Of a DNA stretch of 64,000 nucleotides, positions 7,834 through 16,124 are shown piece by piece; within the stretch, counting starts at the first letter, position 1, and each line of letters starts with the position of its first letter. The DNA is from Microbacterium aurugineum. Lineage in GTDB: Bacteria; Actinomycetota; Actinomycetes; Actinomycetales; Microbacteriaceae. The notes beneath the pieces are model-generated. The model had not been told where the DNA came from and searched no databases. It was given only the letters and a program-made list of their open reading frames with translations. The DNA lies in the NCBI RefSeq assembly GCF_023101205.1, contig NZ_CP078078.1:868001-932000 (forward strand), read 5' to 3'. The position numbers and the translations under genes were made by a program.

Positions 7834-8624
7834 ACGAGAAGGACTTCGTAGAGCTCGCGGCAGGTGCCGCGCTGCACTCGCTGTCTGCAGACGATGAGCG
7901 TCGGTATCTCGCTGCCCTCGCGGAGCACCCGGAATGGGAGGACACCGTGGATGAGGATGCTGCGACCGCTGCGTCACTCGCGGACCCCGTCGAACCGGTC
8001 ACCGCTCCCGCGCACATCCGATCCGCGCTGCTCGCACAGATCGCGGACCTGCCCCAGGACGGCGGAACGCGGTCCGATCCGGATGCCACGTCGGCGATCA
8101 CGGACGCCCCCGTCGCCACCCAGAGCGACGCCATCGACGCTCGTGCCGAGCAGAAGCCGAAGCAGCGCCGCTGGACGCGGAGCGTGTTCGCCCTGGCGGC
8201 GTGCCTGGCCGTGCTGGTCGGCGTCGGAATCGGTGCGGTCGCCCTCAACCAGCAACTGAATCCTCCCGCCAGCGTGGTCGCGCTGCAGGAGATCGAGGCC
8301 GCGGGAGACGCCGAGCAGGCGACCGTCGCCCTCGATGACGGGGGATCGGCGACCGCGCACTGGTCCGCCTCGGTCGGCAAGGCCGTGCTGGTCGCCGACG
8401 GCATCCCCACCCCTGCAGAGGGGGAGACGTACGAGCTCTGGTTCGTCCGCGGTGATGCCCCGGTCTCGGCGGGTGTGTTCGATGTGGACGGCGGCGACGC
8501 CACGGCGCTCCTGACGGGCGAGATGCAGGCGGGCGACGCGATCGCCGTGACCGTCGAGCAGGCCGGTGGATCTCCGACAGGCCAGCCGACCACGGACCCG
8601 GTCATCGTCATCCCCACGGCCTGA
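7830..8624 (+). CDS. rskA: Anti-sigma-K factor RskA
   Basis: A 264-residue single-pass membrane anti-sigma factor. The cytosolic N-terminus has the usual RskA pattern (LAAGAALHSLSADDERRYLAAL, about 8-30), followed by a linker. A membrane helix spans about 118-139 (SVFALAACLAVLVGVGIGAVAL) and the extracytoplasmic RskA C-terminal domain is about 145-264, with YELWFVRG and DAIAVTVEQAGGSPTGQPTTDPV. It binds SigK and keeps it off RNA polymerase. It overlaps the sigK stop by four bases, so the two are made at similar levels. Confidence 0.92.
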   Translation: MNEKDFVELAAGAALHSLSADDERRYLAALAEHPEWEDTVDEDAATAASLADPVEPVTAPAHIRSALLAQIADLPQDGGTRSDPDATSAITDAPVATQSDAIDARAEQKPKQRRWTRSVFALAACLAVLVGVGIGAVALNQQLNPPASVVALQEIEAAGDAEQATVALDDGGSATAHWSASVGKAVLVADGIPTPAEGETYELWFVRGDAPVSAGVFDVDGGDATALLTGEMQAGDAIAVTVEQAGGSPTGQPTTDPVIVIPTA

Positions 8625-8641
8625 TCGTCGTCGATCGCGCG

Positions 8642-8647
8642 TACCCT
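8642..8647 (+). promoter_or_regulatory. -10 hexamer TACCCT upstream of the 8654 gene
   Basis: TACCCT, six bases (GGAGGG), then ATG at 8654. The spacer also looks like a Shine-Dalgarno but sits too close to the ATG to work as one, so a leaderless start is as likely. Confidence 0.4.
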
Positions 8648-8653
8648 GGAGGG

Positions 8654-9283
8654 ATGCCCGAGCAGCACCACCGCCCCGTGCGTCGCCCCACCACCGCCTT
8701 CGACAACATCGTCGGTTCACACGATCCCGCCGAGGAGACCCGTGTCGCGCACGCCACGGCTTCCGCGCTGCTGACCCGTGTGCGCGCGGATGAGAGCGGC
8801 GCGAGCGCCGAGCGACTCGTGGCCTTCACGGCCGAGCACGGCATCGACGAGATCGCCGAGCTCTGGTCGAAGGCGCCGTCGCGCACGCTTCCCGGAGCAC
8901 TGTGGCGTCTCTACGTGCTGCAGCTCGCGATCCACGCCGACGCTCGTACGGCCGCACTGCTCTACGACCGGGGCCGCGTCGAACTGTCGTCGGCGGACAC
9001 CGTGATCGCGGGTGCTCCGGTGCCGGCGGGTCCGGAGGAACTCGTCGCCCTCATCGACACCATCCTGCGCGGGGCCTTCCGCGGCGACTTCGCCGTGGCA
9101 CTCGATCGCGCCGCCGCTTTCTGTCGTGTACAGGCGTCCGGTGCGACCCATACCGCCGACGACTACGAGCCGACGGAGCCTGCGCGCGCCAGCGAGCTCA
9201 CGACGCGGGCACTCCGCTTGAGCAGCTACGCGCAGGATCTGGCAGCTTCGGCCGTGCTGTGGCGCACAGGAGCCCTCAGCTGA
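8654..9283 (+). CDS. Conserved actinobacterial protein of unknown function
   Basis: A 209-residue, mostly helical cytosolic protein without signal peptide or membrane segment. Recognisable stretches are RPTTAFDNIVGSHDPAEE near the N-terminus, LPGALWRLYVLQLAIHADA near 80-98 and LSSYAQDLAASAVLWRTG at the end. No catalytic motif is visible. Close relatives seem common in Microbacteriaceae, sometimes under the unsupported name RNA polymerase subunit beta. It lies 29 bases after rskA but has its own -10-like hexamer, so it need not belong to the SigK operon. Confidence 0.65.
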   Translation: MPEQHHRPVRRPTTAFDNIVGSHDPAEETRVAHATASALLTRVRADESGASAERLVAFTAEHGIDEIAELWSKAPSRTLPGALWRLYVLQLAIHADARTAALLYDRGRVELSSADTVIAGAPVPAGPEELVALIDTILRGAFRGDFAVALDRAAAFCRVQASGATHTADDYEPTEPARASELTTRALRLSSYAQDLAASAVLWRTGALS

Positions 9284-9464
9284 GCGGATCCTCACCGGGG
9301 AGCGCTGGTGCTTCCGCAGCGTTCGGCGCCTGGACAAGAAAAGACCGGGCCGCAAGAACGCCTCTCGGCGGAAGGCCGCTCGTAGCGGCAAAAAATGGAG
9401 CCCGGGGTTATGCGGCCCGGCCATTCAATTGTAACGCGATGCAGCCGTGGGTATTCCCGCCCTC
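9284..9464. other. Intergenic stretch without a gene
   Basis: No open frame with coding character. It holds a 6-bp hairpin (9375-9380 with 9384-9389) followed by an A run, which is wrong for a terminator on either strand, and GC-rich direct repeats of GCCCGG around 9402-9420. The right end is the pabC promoter area. Confidence 0.5.
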
Positions 9465-9470
9465 TAGGCT
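9465..9470 (+). promoter_or_regulatory. -10 hexamer TAGGCT, leaderless-type promoter of pabC
   Basis: TAGGCT, six bases, then ATG at 9477. This favours the upstream ATG over the internal Met at codon 8. Confidence 0.5.
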
Positions 9471-9476
9471 CGGATC

Positions 9477-10361
9477 ATGACCGGGCGCTTCGCATTCATG
9501 ATCGATCCCGTGGACATCGAGGAGCAGCGCTCCGACTACGCCGACACGTTCACCCAGGTGGATGCGGCGGCGCCGGCGCTCAGCGTCGGTGAACTCAGTA
9601 CCCAGCGGGGTGACGGCGTGTTCGAGTCCATCGGCGTCGTCGACGGGCACGCGCAGGAAGTGGTCCCGCATCTGGAGAGGCTCGCGCACTCCGCGCGCCT
9701 GTGCGATCTCCCCGCACCGAACCTCGCGCAGTGGCATCAGGCCATCGACGAGGCGGCGGCGCAGCTCGGATCCGGTGAGTCCGTCATCAAGCTCATCCTC
9801 AGTCGTGGCGTCGAGCACGGGCCCACTCCCACGGCCTGGGTCACGGCTGCACCGGCGCCCGACTTCTCCGCCGTGCGGGAGAACGGGGTGCGCGTCGTGA
9901 CTCTGGACCGTGGCTACGACCTCGGTGCGGCCGAGCGGGCACCGTGGTTGCTGCTGGGCGCCAAGACCCTGTCGTATGCCGTGAACATGGCGGCCCTGCG
10001 TGAGGCTCACCGCCGCGGCGCGGACGATGCGATCTTCCTTTCGAGCGACGGCTTCGTGCTCGAGGCACCGACGGCTTCGCTGATCCTGCGGTTCGGGGAC
10101 CGCTTCGTGACCCCGGCGCCGAACGGGGGCATCCTGCACGGGACGACCCAGCTCAGCATGTACGAGCACCTCGCGGCGCAGGGCTTCGAGACCGCCTACG
10201 ACCGTATCCCGGCAGCGGATCTCCCGCGAGCGGATGCGGCGTGGCTGGTGTCGAGCGTCCGCCTCGCCGCAGCCATCACCGCGATCGACGGTGTCTCTCT
10301 CCCGGTGGACCCGAGCCTGACAGCCGACCTGAACCGCTACCTGCTCTCTCCCCGCGACTGA
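9477..10361 (+). CDS. pabC: Aminodeoxychorismate lyase / class IV aminotransferase
   Basis: A PLP enzyme of fold type IV, 294 residues, expected to split 4-amino-4-deoxychorismate into p-aminobenzoate and pyruvate for folate. The PLP lysine is in LLLGAKTLSYAVNMAALREA (about residue 163). The cofactor-binding segment GFVLEAPTAS and the GGILHGTTQ loop follow. An early Arg-Gly segment STQRGDGVFESIGV matches the family. The KTLSYAVNMA pattern is the actinobacterial PabC form. In M. tuberculosis pabC (Rv0812) also lies near a nitrobindin-like gene, glnR and pho genes, as here. A D-amino acid or branched-chain aminotransferase is the alternative. Confidence 0.85.
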   Translation: MTGRFAFMIDPVDIEEQRSDYADTFTQVDAAAPALSVGELSTQRGDGVFESIGVVDGHAQEVVPHLERLAHSARLCDLPAPNLAQWHQAIDEAAAQLGSGESVIKLILSRGVEHGPTPTAWVTAAPAPDFSAVRENGVRVVTLDRGYDLGAAERAPWLLLGAKTLSYAVNMAALREAHRRGADDAIFLSSDGFVLEAPTASLILRFGDRFVTPAPNGGILHGTTQLSMYEHLAAQGFETAYDRIPAADLPRADAAWLVSSVRLAAAITAIDGVSLPVDPSLTADLNRYLLSPRD

Positions 10362-10504
10362 AGCCTCTCCTCGGTCCGGTTCGCTGGGCCGAAACGGAGA
10401 GCATCCGTCCGCACTGCGGTGCGCCCCACCAGACACGCCCTGACGTGCGCGAGACGTCTCTGTTTTGGCACGCCACACCCCGTGTCGGCGGAGCCACGCA
10501 GTCG

Positions 10505-10786
10505 TCAGAGGAGAGCCGGGGCGAGGTGTGCTCCGCGTGCGAGAGCACCCCGGATCGCGGCCTCCACGAGCGGCCAGTCGTCGATGATGAGCTCGTAGGT
10601 GAACCGGAGAGTCGTGTACCGGCGCGGCCTCGCCGACGCGGACGCGGCCCTCATCCCTGTGCATCACGCAGTCCTCGCACGCCGACCGGGGGGTTCCCGC
10701 GTTCCCCATCCAGACGTGGTGGACGGAAGGAACGAAGTCGCTGTGTTCCCTCCCGGTGCAGTCGTCGCCCACGACCCTCGGATATG
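10505..10786 (-). pseudogene. Remnant of a DUF559-type endonuclease-like gene
   Basis: A minus-strand frame ending at TGA 10507-10505 reads RRYTTLRFTYELIIDDWPL and continues as VEAAIRGALARGAHLAPALL. This closely resembles the C-terminus of DUF559 proteins (Vsr/very-short-patch endonuclease-like fold). Going upstream, this frame soon hits a stop, while the neighbouring frame continues with GREHSDF and HRDEGRVR segments that look like the preceding part of the domain. At least one frameshift is needed to join them and no start is visible. It is read as a degraded gene; the family match is from memory of the pattern only. Confidence 0.4.
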
Positions 10787-10867
10787 CGAAAACCCAGACC
10801 ATCGGGACTCAGAGCGGCGTGTCGCTGGGGGACACGCCGTCACGAGCGCGAATGGTCTGGGTTTTCG
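10787..10867. repeat. Nested palindromic element, also candidate pstB terminator
   Basis: Outer arms 10787-10802 and 10852-10867 are perfect 16-bp inverted repeats (left arm CGAAAACCCAGACCAT). Inside lies a second 9-bp inverted repeat, CGGCGTGTC/GACACGCCG (10815-10823 with 10831-10839). The outer arm ends in GGGTTTTCG on either strand, so it could terminate transcription both ways. It lies 18 bases after the pstB stop. The two-tier design is unusual for a plain terminator. Confidence 0.7.
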
Positions 10868-10885
10868 AAGTCCCCGCGCGAGGGG

Positions 10886-11665
10886 TCAGCCGAAGCGGCC
10901 GGAGACGTAGTCCTCCGTGGCCTGCACAGAGGGGGTGGTGAAGATCGACATGGTGTCGTCGTACTCGATGAGCTTGCCGGGCTTGCCGGTGCCGGCGATG
11001 TTGAAGAACGCCGTCTTGTCCGACACGCGCGAGGCCTGCTGCATGTTGTGCGTGACGATGACGATCGTGAACTCGTTCTTGAGTTCGCTGATGAGCTCTT
11101 CGATCGCGTAGGTCGAAATGGGGTCCAGGGCCGAACACGGCTCGTCCATCAGCAGGACCTGCGGCGACACGGCGATCGCGCGGGCGATGCACAGTCGCTG
11201 CTGCTGGCCGCCGGAGAGCCCGGAACCCGGCTTGTCGAGCCGGTCCTTGACCTCGTTCCACAGGTTCGCACCCGTGAGGGACTTCTCGACGAGGGCATCC
11301 TGGTCGCTCTTCGACATGCGGCTGTTGTTGAGCTTGACCCCGGCGAGCACGTTCTCCTTGATCGACATGGTGGGGAACGGGTTCGGCCGCTGGAATACCA
11401 TGCCCACCTGGCGGCGCACGAGCACCGGGTCGACTCCGGGGCCGTAGAGGTCCTTGCCATCGAGCAGGACCTCGCCCTCGACGCGTGCGCGGGGGATGAC
11501 CTCATGCATGCGGTTGAGGGTGCGAAGGAACGTCGACTTGCCACAGCCCGAGGGGCCGATGAAGGCTGTGACGCTGCGCGGTTGGATGTCGAGGGAGACG
11601 CCTTCGACGGCGAGGAAGTCGCCGTAGTAGACGTTGAGGTCGTTGACTTCGATGCTCTTGGACAC
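10886..11665 (-). CDS. pstB: Phosphate ABC transporter ATP-binding protein
   Basis: The ATPase of the high-affinity phosphate importer PstSCAB; 259 residues. Walker [10 protein letters not shown] is at about 37-45, the Q-loop at [12 protein letters not shown], signature LSGGQQQR and Walker [14 protein letters not shown] follow, and the His switch is in IVTHNMQQA. The N-terminal [17 protein letters not shown] is typical PstB. It is the last gene of pstS-pstC-pstA-pstB on the minus strand, 28 bases after pstA. A large hairpin follows. Confidence 0.97.
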   Translation of the reverse strand: MSKSIEVNDLNVYYGDFLAVEGVSLDIQPRSVTAFIGPSGCGKSTFLRTLNRMHEVIPRARVEGEVLLDGKDLYGPGVDPVLVRRQVGMVFQRPNPFPTMSIKENVLAGVKLNNSRMSKSDQDALVEKSLTGANLWNEVKDRLDKPGSGLSGGQQQRLCIARAIAVSPQVLLMDEPCSALDPISTYAIEELISELKNEFTIVIVTHNMQQASRVSDKTAFFNIAGTGKPGKLIEYDDTMSIFTTPSVQATEDYVSGRFG

Positions 11666-11693
11666 GTGTTTCCTATTCCGGGTGGGCCGCCGC

Positions 11694-12779
11694 TCAGCGG
11701 CCGGCGAGCTTGGGTGCGAACAGCTTCGCGATGAGTCGGGCGAGCAGATTCAGCAGCATGACGATGAGGATGAGGGTGAGGGCCGCCGCCCAGGCGCGGG
11801 CGATCGCCGCGTCCGGGTTCGTGCCCTGGTTCATGTACTGGTTGTAGGCGAACACCGGCAGCGTCATCATCTGCCCGTTGAAGATGTTCGTGTTCAGGCT
11901 CTGGGTGAAGCCGGCAGTGAGCAGAAGCGGCGCCGTCTCTCCGATCACCCGCGAGATGGCCAGCATGATCGACGTCATGATGCCCGCGATCGACGTCGGC
12001 AGCACGACCTTCAGGATGGTGAGCCACTTCGGCACCCCGAGGGCGTAGGACGCCTCTCGCAGCTCGTTGGGGACGATGCGCAGCAACTCTTCGCTGCCTC
12101 GCACGACCACGGGGGTCATCAACACGGCAAGCGCGAGAGCTCCCATGAATCCCATCGAGATGCCCGGGCGCACCAGCAGCGAGAACACTGCGTAGATGAA
12201 CAGACCCGCCACGATCGAGGGGATGCCGGTCATCACGTCGACGAAGAAGGTGATCGCCTTCGCGATCTTCCCGCGGCCGTACTCGACGAGGTAGATCGAG
12301 GTCATCAGGCCGATGGGTACGGAGATGACGGTGGCTGTCAGCGTGATGAGCACAGTGCCCCAGATGGCGTGGACGATTCCGCCGCCTTCGCCGACGACGT
12401 TGCGCATCGAGTAGGAGAAGAACTCCAGGTCGAAGCGCTCGATGCCGTTGGCGACGACCGTCCAGAGCAACGAGATGAGGGGCAGGAGCGCGATGAGGAA
12501 GGCTGTCGCCACCAGTGCGGTCATGAGCCTGTCGATCGCCTTGCGGCGACTCTCCGCGATGGACGAGATCACGGTGATGATCACCATGTAGATCAGGATC
12601 CCGCAGATCACGGTACCGACGATGTTGAAGTCGGCGAGGCTGGAACCGGCAGCGGCCACGGCGAAGATCGCGGCCGAGATGGTGAAAGATGCCGCGAGCA
12701 GCGCCCACGGAGCCCACTTGGGGAGCTTGCCCGAGGTGAGCGACGCGGTGCTCGCGGGAGCGGCGGTCAGGACGGTCAT
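11694..12779 (-). CDS. pstA: Phosphate ABC transporter permease PstA
   Basis: Inner-membrane permease subunit of the phosphate importer, 361 residues from ATG 12779. About six membrane helices are visible, with an N-terminal extension of two additional hydrophobic segments (residues about 20-80) seen in actinobacterial PstA. The permease EAA-type loop is in [21 protein letters not shown]. The ATG one base after the pstC stop is preferred over the upstream frame start at 12836, because a GGGAG site within the pstC end precedes it and pstC already covers the upstream bases. Confidence 0.94.
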   Translation of the reverse strand: MTVLTAAPASTASLTSGKLPKWAPWALLAASFTISAAIFAVAAAGSSLADFNIVGTVICGILIYMVIITVISSIAESRRKAIDRLMTALVATAFLIALLPLISLLWTVVANGIERFDLEFFSYSMRNVVGEGGGIVHAIWGTVLITLTATVISVPIGLMTSIYLVEYGRGKIAKAITFFVDVMTGIPSIVAGLFIYAVFSLLVRPGISMGFMGALALAVLMTPVVVRGSEELLRIVPNELREASYALGVPKWLTILKVVLPTSIAGIMTSIMLAISRVIGETAPLLLTAGFTQSLNTNIFNGQMMTLPVFAYNQYMNQGTNPDAAIARAWAAALTLILIVMLLNLLARLIAKLFAPKLAGR

Positions 12780-12780
12780 G

Positions 12781-13758
12781 TCAGTTGGCTCCCGAGAACT
12801 CGGCGCGGCGGGCGACGATCCATCGCGCCAGCGCATTGACGGCGAAGGTCACGACGAAGAGGATGAGGCCGGTGGCGATCAGCGTGTTCACTCCGGTGTC
12901 GTGTGCCTCGGGGAAGGCCAGGGCGATGTTGGCCGGGATCGGCGTGGGGTTCGTCGCGGTGAGTACCAGGAAGGTGACCACTGCGGACGGGGAGAGCACC
13001 ATGGTCACAGCCATGGTCTCGCCGAGTGCCCGGCCGAGGGCGAGCATCGCCGCCGAGACCATGCCGCCGCGAGCGAAGGGCAGGACGGCCATACGCACCA
13101 TCTCCCATCGGGTGGAACCGAGGGCGAGGGCTGCCTCCTCGTGGAGCTTCGGGGTCTGCAGGAAGACCTCACGGCAGATGGCGGTCATGATCGGGATGCA
13201 CATCACTGCCAGCACGAGAGCCGCGGTGAGGATCGTCTTCCCGGTCGACGACACCTGGCCCCCGAAGAAGGGGACCCAGGAGGCGTTCTCGTTCAGCCAG
13301 GCGTAGATCGGCTGCAGGAGCGGGGCGAGCACGAGGCCGCCCCAGAGCCCGAAGACGACGGAGGGGACGGCGGCGAGCAGATCGATGATGTAGCCGAGGA
13401 CCGCGGCGAGACGCCGGTGGGCGTAGTGGGAGATGAACAGCGCGATGCCGATCGCGATGGGAGCGGCGATGAGGAGCGCGATGAATGAGGCCCAGAGCGT
13501 TCCGAAGATGAGCGGCCACACGTACGACCAGAAGGACTCACCCTTGAGGATGTGGTTGTCGCTGGTGTCGAGCTCGAAGGCGGGGAGGCTCTGAATGAAG
13601 AGGAAGGCGGCGACGAGCGCGAGGACGACGAGGATGACGATCCCCGCCCCGAGCGCGGTGCCGGAGAAGACCCGGTCGCCAAGTCGCTGCTTCGCCTTGA
13701 TAGGCGCAGGTGGCGCCTTGGTCGGCGTCGGTGTCGGCGCCTGGGCTGTCGTGCTCAT
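12781..13758 (-). CDS. pstC: Phosphate ABC transporter permease PstC
   Basis: Second permease of the phosphate importer, 325 residues. After a Pro-rich N-terminus, the first helix is IVILVVLALVAAFLFIQSLPAF and about six helices follow. The permease signature is HEEAALALGSTRWEMVRMAVLPFA. Translation probably couples to pstA through TGACATG at 12783-12777. It is separated from pstS by 104 bases holding a strong hairpin, which would allow more PstS than PstC to be made. Confidence 0.95.
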   Translation of the reverse strand: MSTTAQAPTPTPTKAPPAPIKAKQRLGDRVFSGTALGAGIVILVVLALVAAFLFIQSLPAFELDTSDNHILKGESFWSYVWPLIFGTLWASFIALLIAAPIAIGIALFISHYAHRRLAAVLGYIIDLLAAVPSVVFGLWGGLVLAPLLQPIYAWLNENASWVPFFGGQVSSTGKTILTAALVLAVMCIPIMTAICREVFLQTPKLHEEAALALGSTRWEMVRMAVLPFARGGMVSAAMLALGRALGETMAVTMVLSPSAVVTFLVLTATNPTPIPANIALAFPEAHDTGVNTLIATGLILFVVTFAVNALARWIVARRAEFSGAN

Positions 13759-13807
13759 GATCTCCCTGTTTCGGGCCGGGTCGATATGGATCGGATACTG
13801 ACCGGGA

Positions 13808-13842
13808 GGTGCCCCCGCGCCCCGTCGGGACGCGGGGGCACC
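13808..13842 (-). terminator. Intercistronic hairpin between pstS and pstC
   Basis: A perfect 12-bp GC stem (13808-13819 with 13831-13842) closes an 11-base loop and lies 20 bases after the pstS stop. There is no U tract, so partial termination or protection of the pstS message from 3' decay is likelier than a full stop. Confidence 0.65.
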
Positions 13843-13862
13843 GTGTCAGCGTGTCGGCGTGA

Positions 13863-14963
13863 TCAGCCGACCTGGATCAGGTCGATCGCGGCGAGGACCT
13901 GATCGCGCAGGCCGTCCGAGATCGGTGCGCTGCCGGCGTTCTCGGCCGCAGCGTCCTGGCCCTCAGCGCTCGCGATGTAGGTGAAGTACTCCTTCACGAG
14001 CTCCGCGACGTTGCTGTCCTCGTACTGCTCGCAGCCGATGAGGTAGCTGACCAGGGCGATCGGGTAGGCGCCGTCCGAAGCGGTGGCGGGGTCGACGTCG
14101 AAGACGAGGTCCCCTGCGCCGCGGCCTTCGACCAGCGGCGAGTTCTCGACGAGCTTGGCGGCAGCCTCGGCCGAGTAGGCGACGAAGTCCCCGCCCACGC
14201 CGACAGCGACCTGTCCGAGTCCCTCGGCCTGCGAAGCGTCGAGGAAGCCGACGGCGCCGTTGCCTGCCGTGATGGCCTGCTTCACACCGGAGGTGCCCTG
14301 CGCTGCCTCGCCACCCTGGATCGGCCACACGTCGGCCGGCTCGTAGGTCCAGACGTCACCCGCCGTGGCGTTGAGGTACTTGGTGAACGTCTCCTGCGTC
14401 CCCGAGGGGTCGGAGCGGTGCACGGGCGAGATGGCCAGGTCGGGCAGCTCGACGCCGTCGTTCAGCGCGGCGATCTCCGGGGCGTTCCAGTTGGAGATGG
14501 TGCCGGCGAAGATGCCCGCGATGGTCGCGGCGTCCAGGTTGAGGGAGTCGACGCCCTCGAGGTTGAACGCGACGGCGACCGGCGAGATGTAGAGCGGGAC
14601 CTCGACGATGTCGTCGGTCGTGCAGGCGCCGAAGCCGCCGGCGGCCACCTCTTCGTCGTTGAACGCGCGGTCGGAGCCGATGAAGTTGCTGCCGCCTTCG
14701 AGGAAGTTCTCGCGACCCGTACCGGATCCGGTGGGCTCGTAGTTGACGGTCACGTCGGGGTTCGCGGTCTGGAACGCGGCGACCCAGGCTTCCTGAGCGG
14801 CCGCCTGCGAGGACGCGCCGGTGGCGTCGATCGTTCCGGAGAGTGTGGAATCGGTGGGAGCTTCGGTGGAACCGGAGCCGCCTTCGTTCGCGGCGCAACC
14901 GGCGAGAGCGAGAGCGGCGACGGCGCCGATGGCGCCGATTCGTGCGATTCGGGAGATCTTCAC
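13863..14963 (-). CDS. pstS: Phosphate-binding lipoprotein PstS
   Basis: Periplasmic-side phosphate receptor for PstCAB, anchored as a lipoprotein. From GTG 14963 it has 366 residues with lipobox ALAGC (Cys23). The binding protein core shows IDATGASSQAAAQEAWVAAF, YEPTGSGTGRENFLEG, FIGSDRAFND and ISPVHRSDPSGTQETFTKYL, the SGT/RSD/SGTQ phosphate loops. GTG 14963 is chosen because GAAGGA lies seven bases before it; the frame is open to an ATG at 15008 but that start would destroy the signal peptide. The promoter region carries a PHO box. Confidence 0.94.
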   Translation of the reverse strand: MKISRIARIGAIGAVAALALAGCAANEGGSGSTEAPTDSTLSGTIDATGASSQAAAQEAWVAAFQTANPDVTVNYEPTGSGTGRENFLEGGSNFIGSDRAFNDEEVAAGGFGACTTDDIVEVPLYISPVAVAFNLEGVDSLNLDAATIAGIFAGTISNWNAPEIAALNDGVELPDLAISPVHRSDPSGTQETFTKYLNATAGDVWTYEPADVWPIQGGEAAQGTSGVKQAITAGNGAVGFLDASQAEGLGQVAVGVGGDFVAYSAEAAAKLVENSPLVEGRGAGDLVFDVDPATASDGAYPIALVSYLIGCEQYEDSNVAELVKEYFTYIASAEGQDAAAENAGSAPISDGLRDQVLAAIDLIQVG

Positions 14964-15048
14964 TGTGGATCCTTCGATCTTGGATGGGTGGGGCCCGGTG
15001 CAGGGCACACAGTGACGCTATGGGCGACGGTTAACGAGACTCTCCCGA

Positions 15049-15070
15049 GCAGGTGAACGGCAGGTGAACG
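15049..15070 (-). promoter_or_regulatory. PHO box upstream of pstS
   Basis: Two adjacent identical 11-mers, GCAGGTGAACG on the plus strand (CGTTCACCTGC towards pstS), at 15049-15059 and 15060-15070. Eleven-base direct repeats of GTTCAC type are the binding sites described for actinobacterial PhoP/RegX3. They lie 86 bases before the pstS GTG. Confidence 0.82.
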
Positions 15071-15134
15071 ACGGGCGACTCTCTGGGGTGCTCCCGCGTG
15101 ATTCCGGCGGTGGTGTCCGGAATCCGTCGACGCG

Positions 15135-16124
15135 TCAGACCTTCGGGATGTGCGTCTCGATCGCGATGATGCCGGAACCGGGGTTCGTGGACGACAGGTG
15201 CACGACCGAGAACGCGGCAGGCTCGAGGTCGGCGGCGCTGCCGAGATACGACCCGGTGACGGTGCCGGTCGCGAGGGCGATCTCCGACAGCAGCCCGGGG
15301 AGCACGGGACCGTGACTGCACAGCACGGCCGGCTTTCCGGACCGCACCCGTCGGCCGACCACGGATCGAAGATCGGCCGCGCCGTCTTCCCAGGCGTCCT
15401 GGCTGATCTTCTCCGTCTGGACCGGCTTCCGGCCGAGGGCCTTCGCGAGCGGGGTGACGGTCGCGACGCAACGTACCGCGTCACTCGTGACGATCTTGCG
15501 CACACCGAAGGCGCGGAGCGGCCCGACGATGGACTTCGCCTGGGTGCGGCCACGTTCGGTGAGCGGGCGCGCGGCGTCCGAGCGGTCCCAGTCCGAGCGC
15601 GAGAGCGCCTTCGCATGGCGCAGCACGATCACCGGGAAGGTGCGCAGCACGCCGTCATCGACCAGGTTGGAGAAGAAGTCGAGGATCTCCAGGTCGACCG
15701 GGTAGCTCAGTCGGTTGCGTGCCTTCTTCACGCTGACCCATTCGAGCGCCGCGATCTCCCGATTGGGCACGAACGTGGACTCGCGGATCGCGTCGTCCGT
15801 CGCCTCGGCCGCCCAGTAGTGCACGACCTTCTGCTTGCGGGAGGCGAGGTGGTAGCGGCTCACTCCGATGGGAACGCCGAGGGAGACGCGGATGCCGGTC
15901 TCCTCGTGCACCTCGCGCACGGCGGTCTCGGCGAGCATCTCTCCCGGATCGACCTTCCCCTTGGGCAGCGTGACGTCCCGGTACTTGGTGCGGTGGATCA
16001 GGAGGATCCGCAACTTGCCGTCGATGATCCGCCAGACCACGGCGCCTGCGGCGTACACCGCCTTGTCGGCCCACTTCGACCCCGTCTCGGAGTCGGGCGG
16101 GAGCTGCAGCTGCCGCCGGATCAT
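15135..16124 (-). CDS. mutT1: Nudix hydrolase / histidine phosphatase fusion, MutT1-like
   Basis: A 329-residue two-domain enzyme. The Nudix box spans about 56-78 (GKVDPGE...REVHEETGI), and a histidine phosphatase domain starts near 163 with [12 protein letters not shown] and a later [10 protein letters not shown]. In mycobacteria MutT1 (Rv2985), with the same layout, hydrolyses 8-oxo-dGTP and diadenosine polyphosphates and lies next to ppk, as here. ATG 16124 overlaps the ppk stop by four bases. The role in nucleotide clean-up is inferred from family and position. Confidence 0.88.
   Translation of the reverse strand: MIRRQLQLPPDSETGSKWADKAVYAAGAVVWRIIDGKLRILLIHRTKYRDVTLPKGKVDPGEMLAETAVREVHEETGIRVSLGVPIGVSRYHLASRKQKVVHYWAAEATDDAIRESTFVPNREIAALEWVSVKKARNRLSYPVDLEILDFFSNLVDDGVLRTFPVIVLRHAKALSRSDWDRSDAARPLTERGRTQAKSIVGPLRAFGVRKIVTSDAVRCVATVTPLAKALGRKPVQTEKISQDAWEDGAADLRSVVGRRVRSGKPAVLCSHGPVLPGLLSEIALATGTVTGSYLGSAADLEPAAFSVVHLSSTNPGSGIIAIETHIPKV

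Larger units (their letters stand above)
10362..10885. other. Gene-poor region between pabC and pstB
   Basis: About 520 bases with no intact gene. It contains a decayed coding remnant on the minus strand (10505-10786) and a nested palindrome at 10787-10867 next to the pstB stop. The first 140 bases show no coding character beyond short frames antisense to the pabC end. Confidence 0.6.

Noticed and set aside
9375-9395. Hairpin plus A run after the 8654 gene as terminator
   Set aside because: The run is A on the plus strand and precedes the hairpin when read on the minus strand, so it fits termination on neither.
10241-11734. 497-residue plus-strand frame
   Set aside because: Runs from the end of pabC across the pseudogene and antisense to pstB; no conserved segment.
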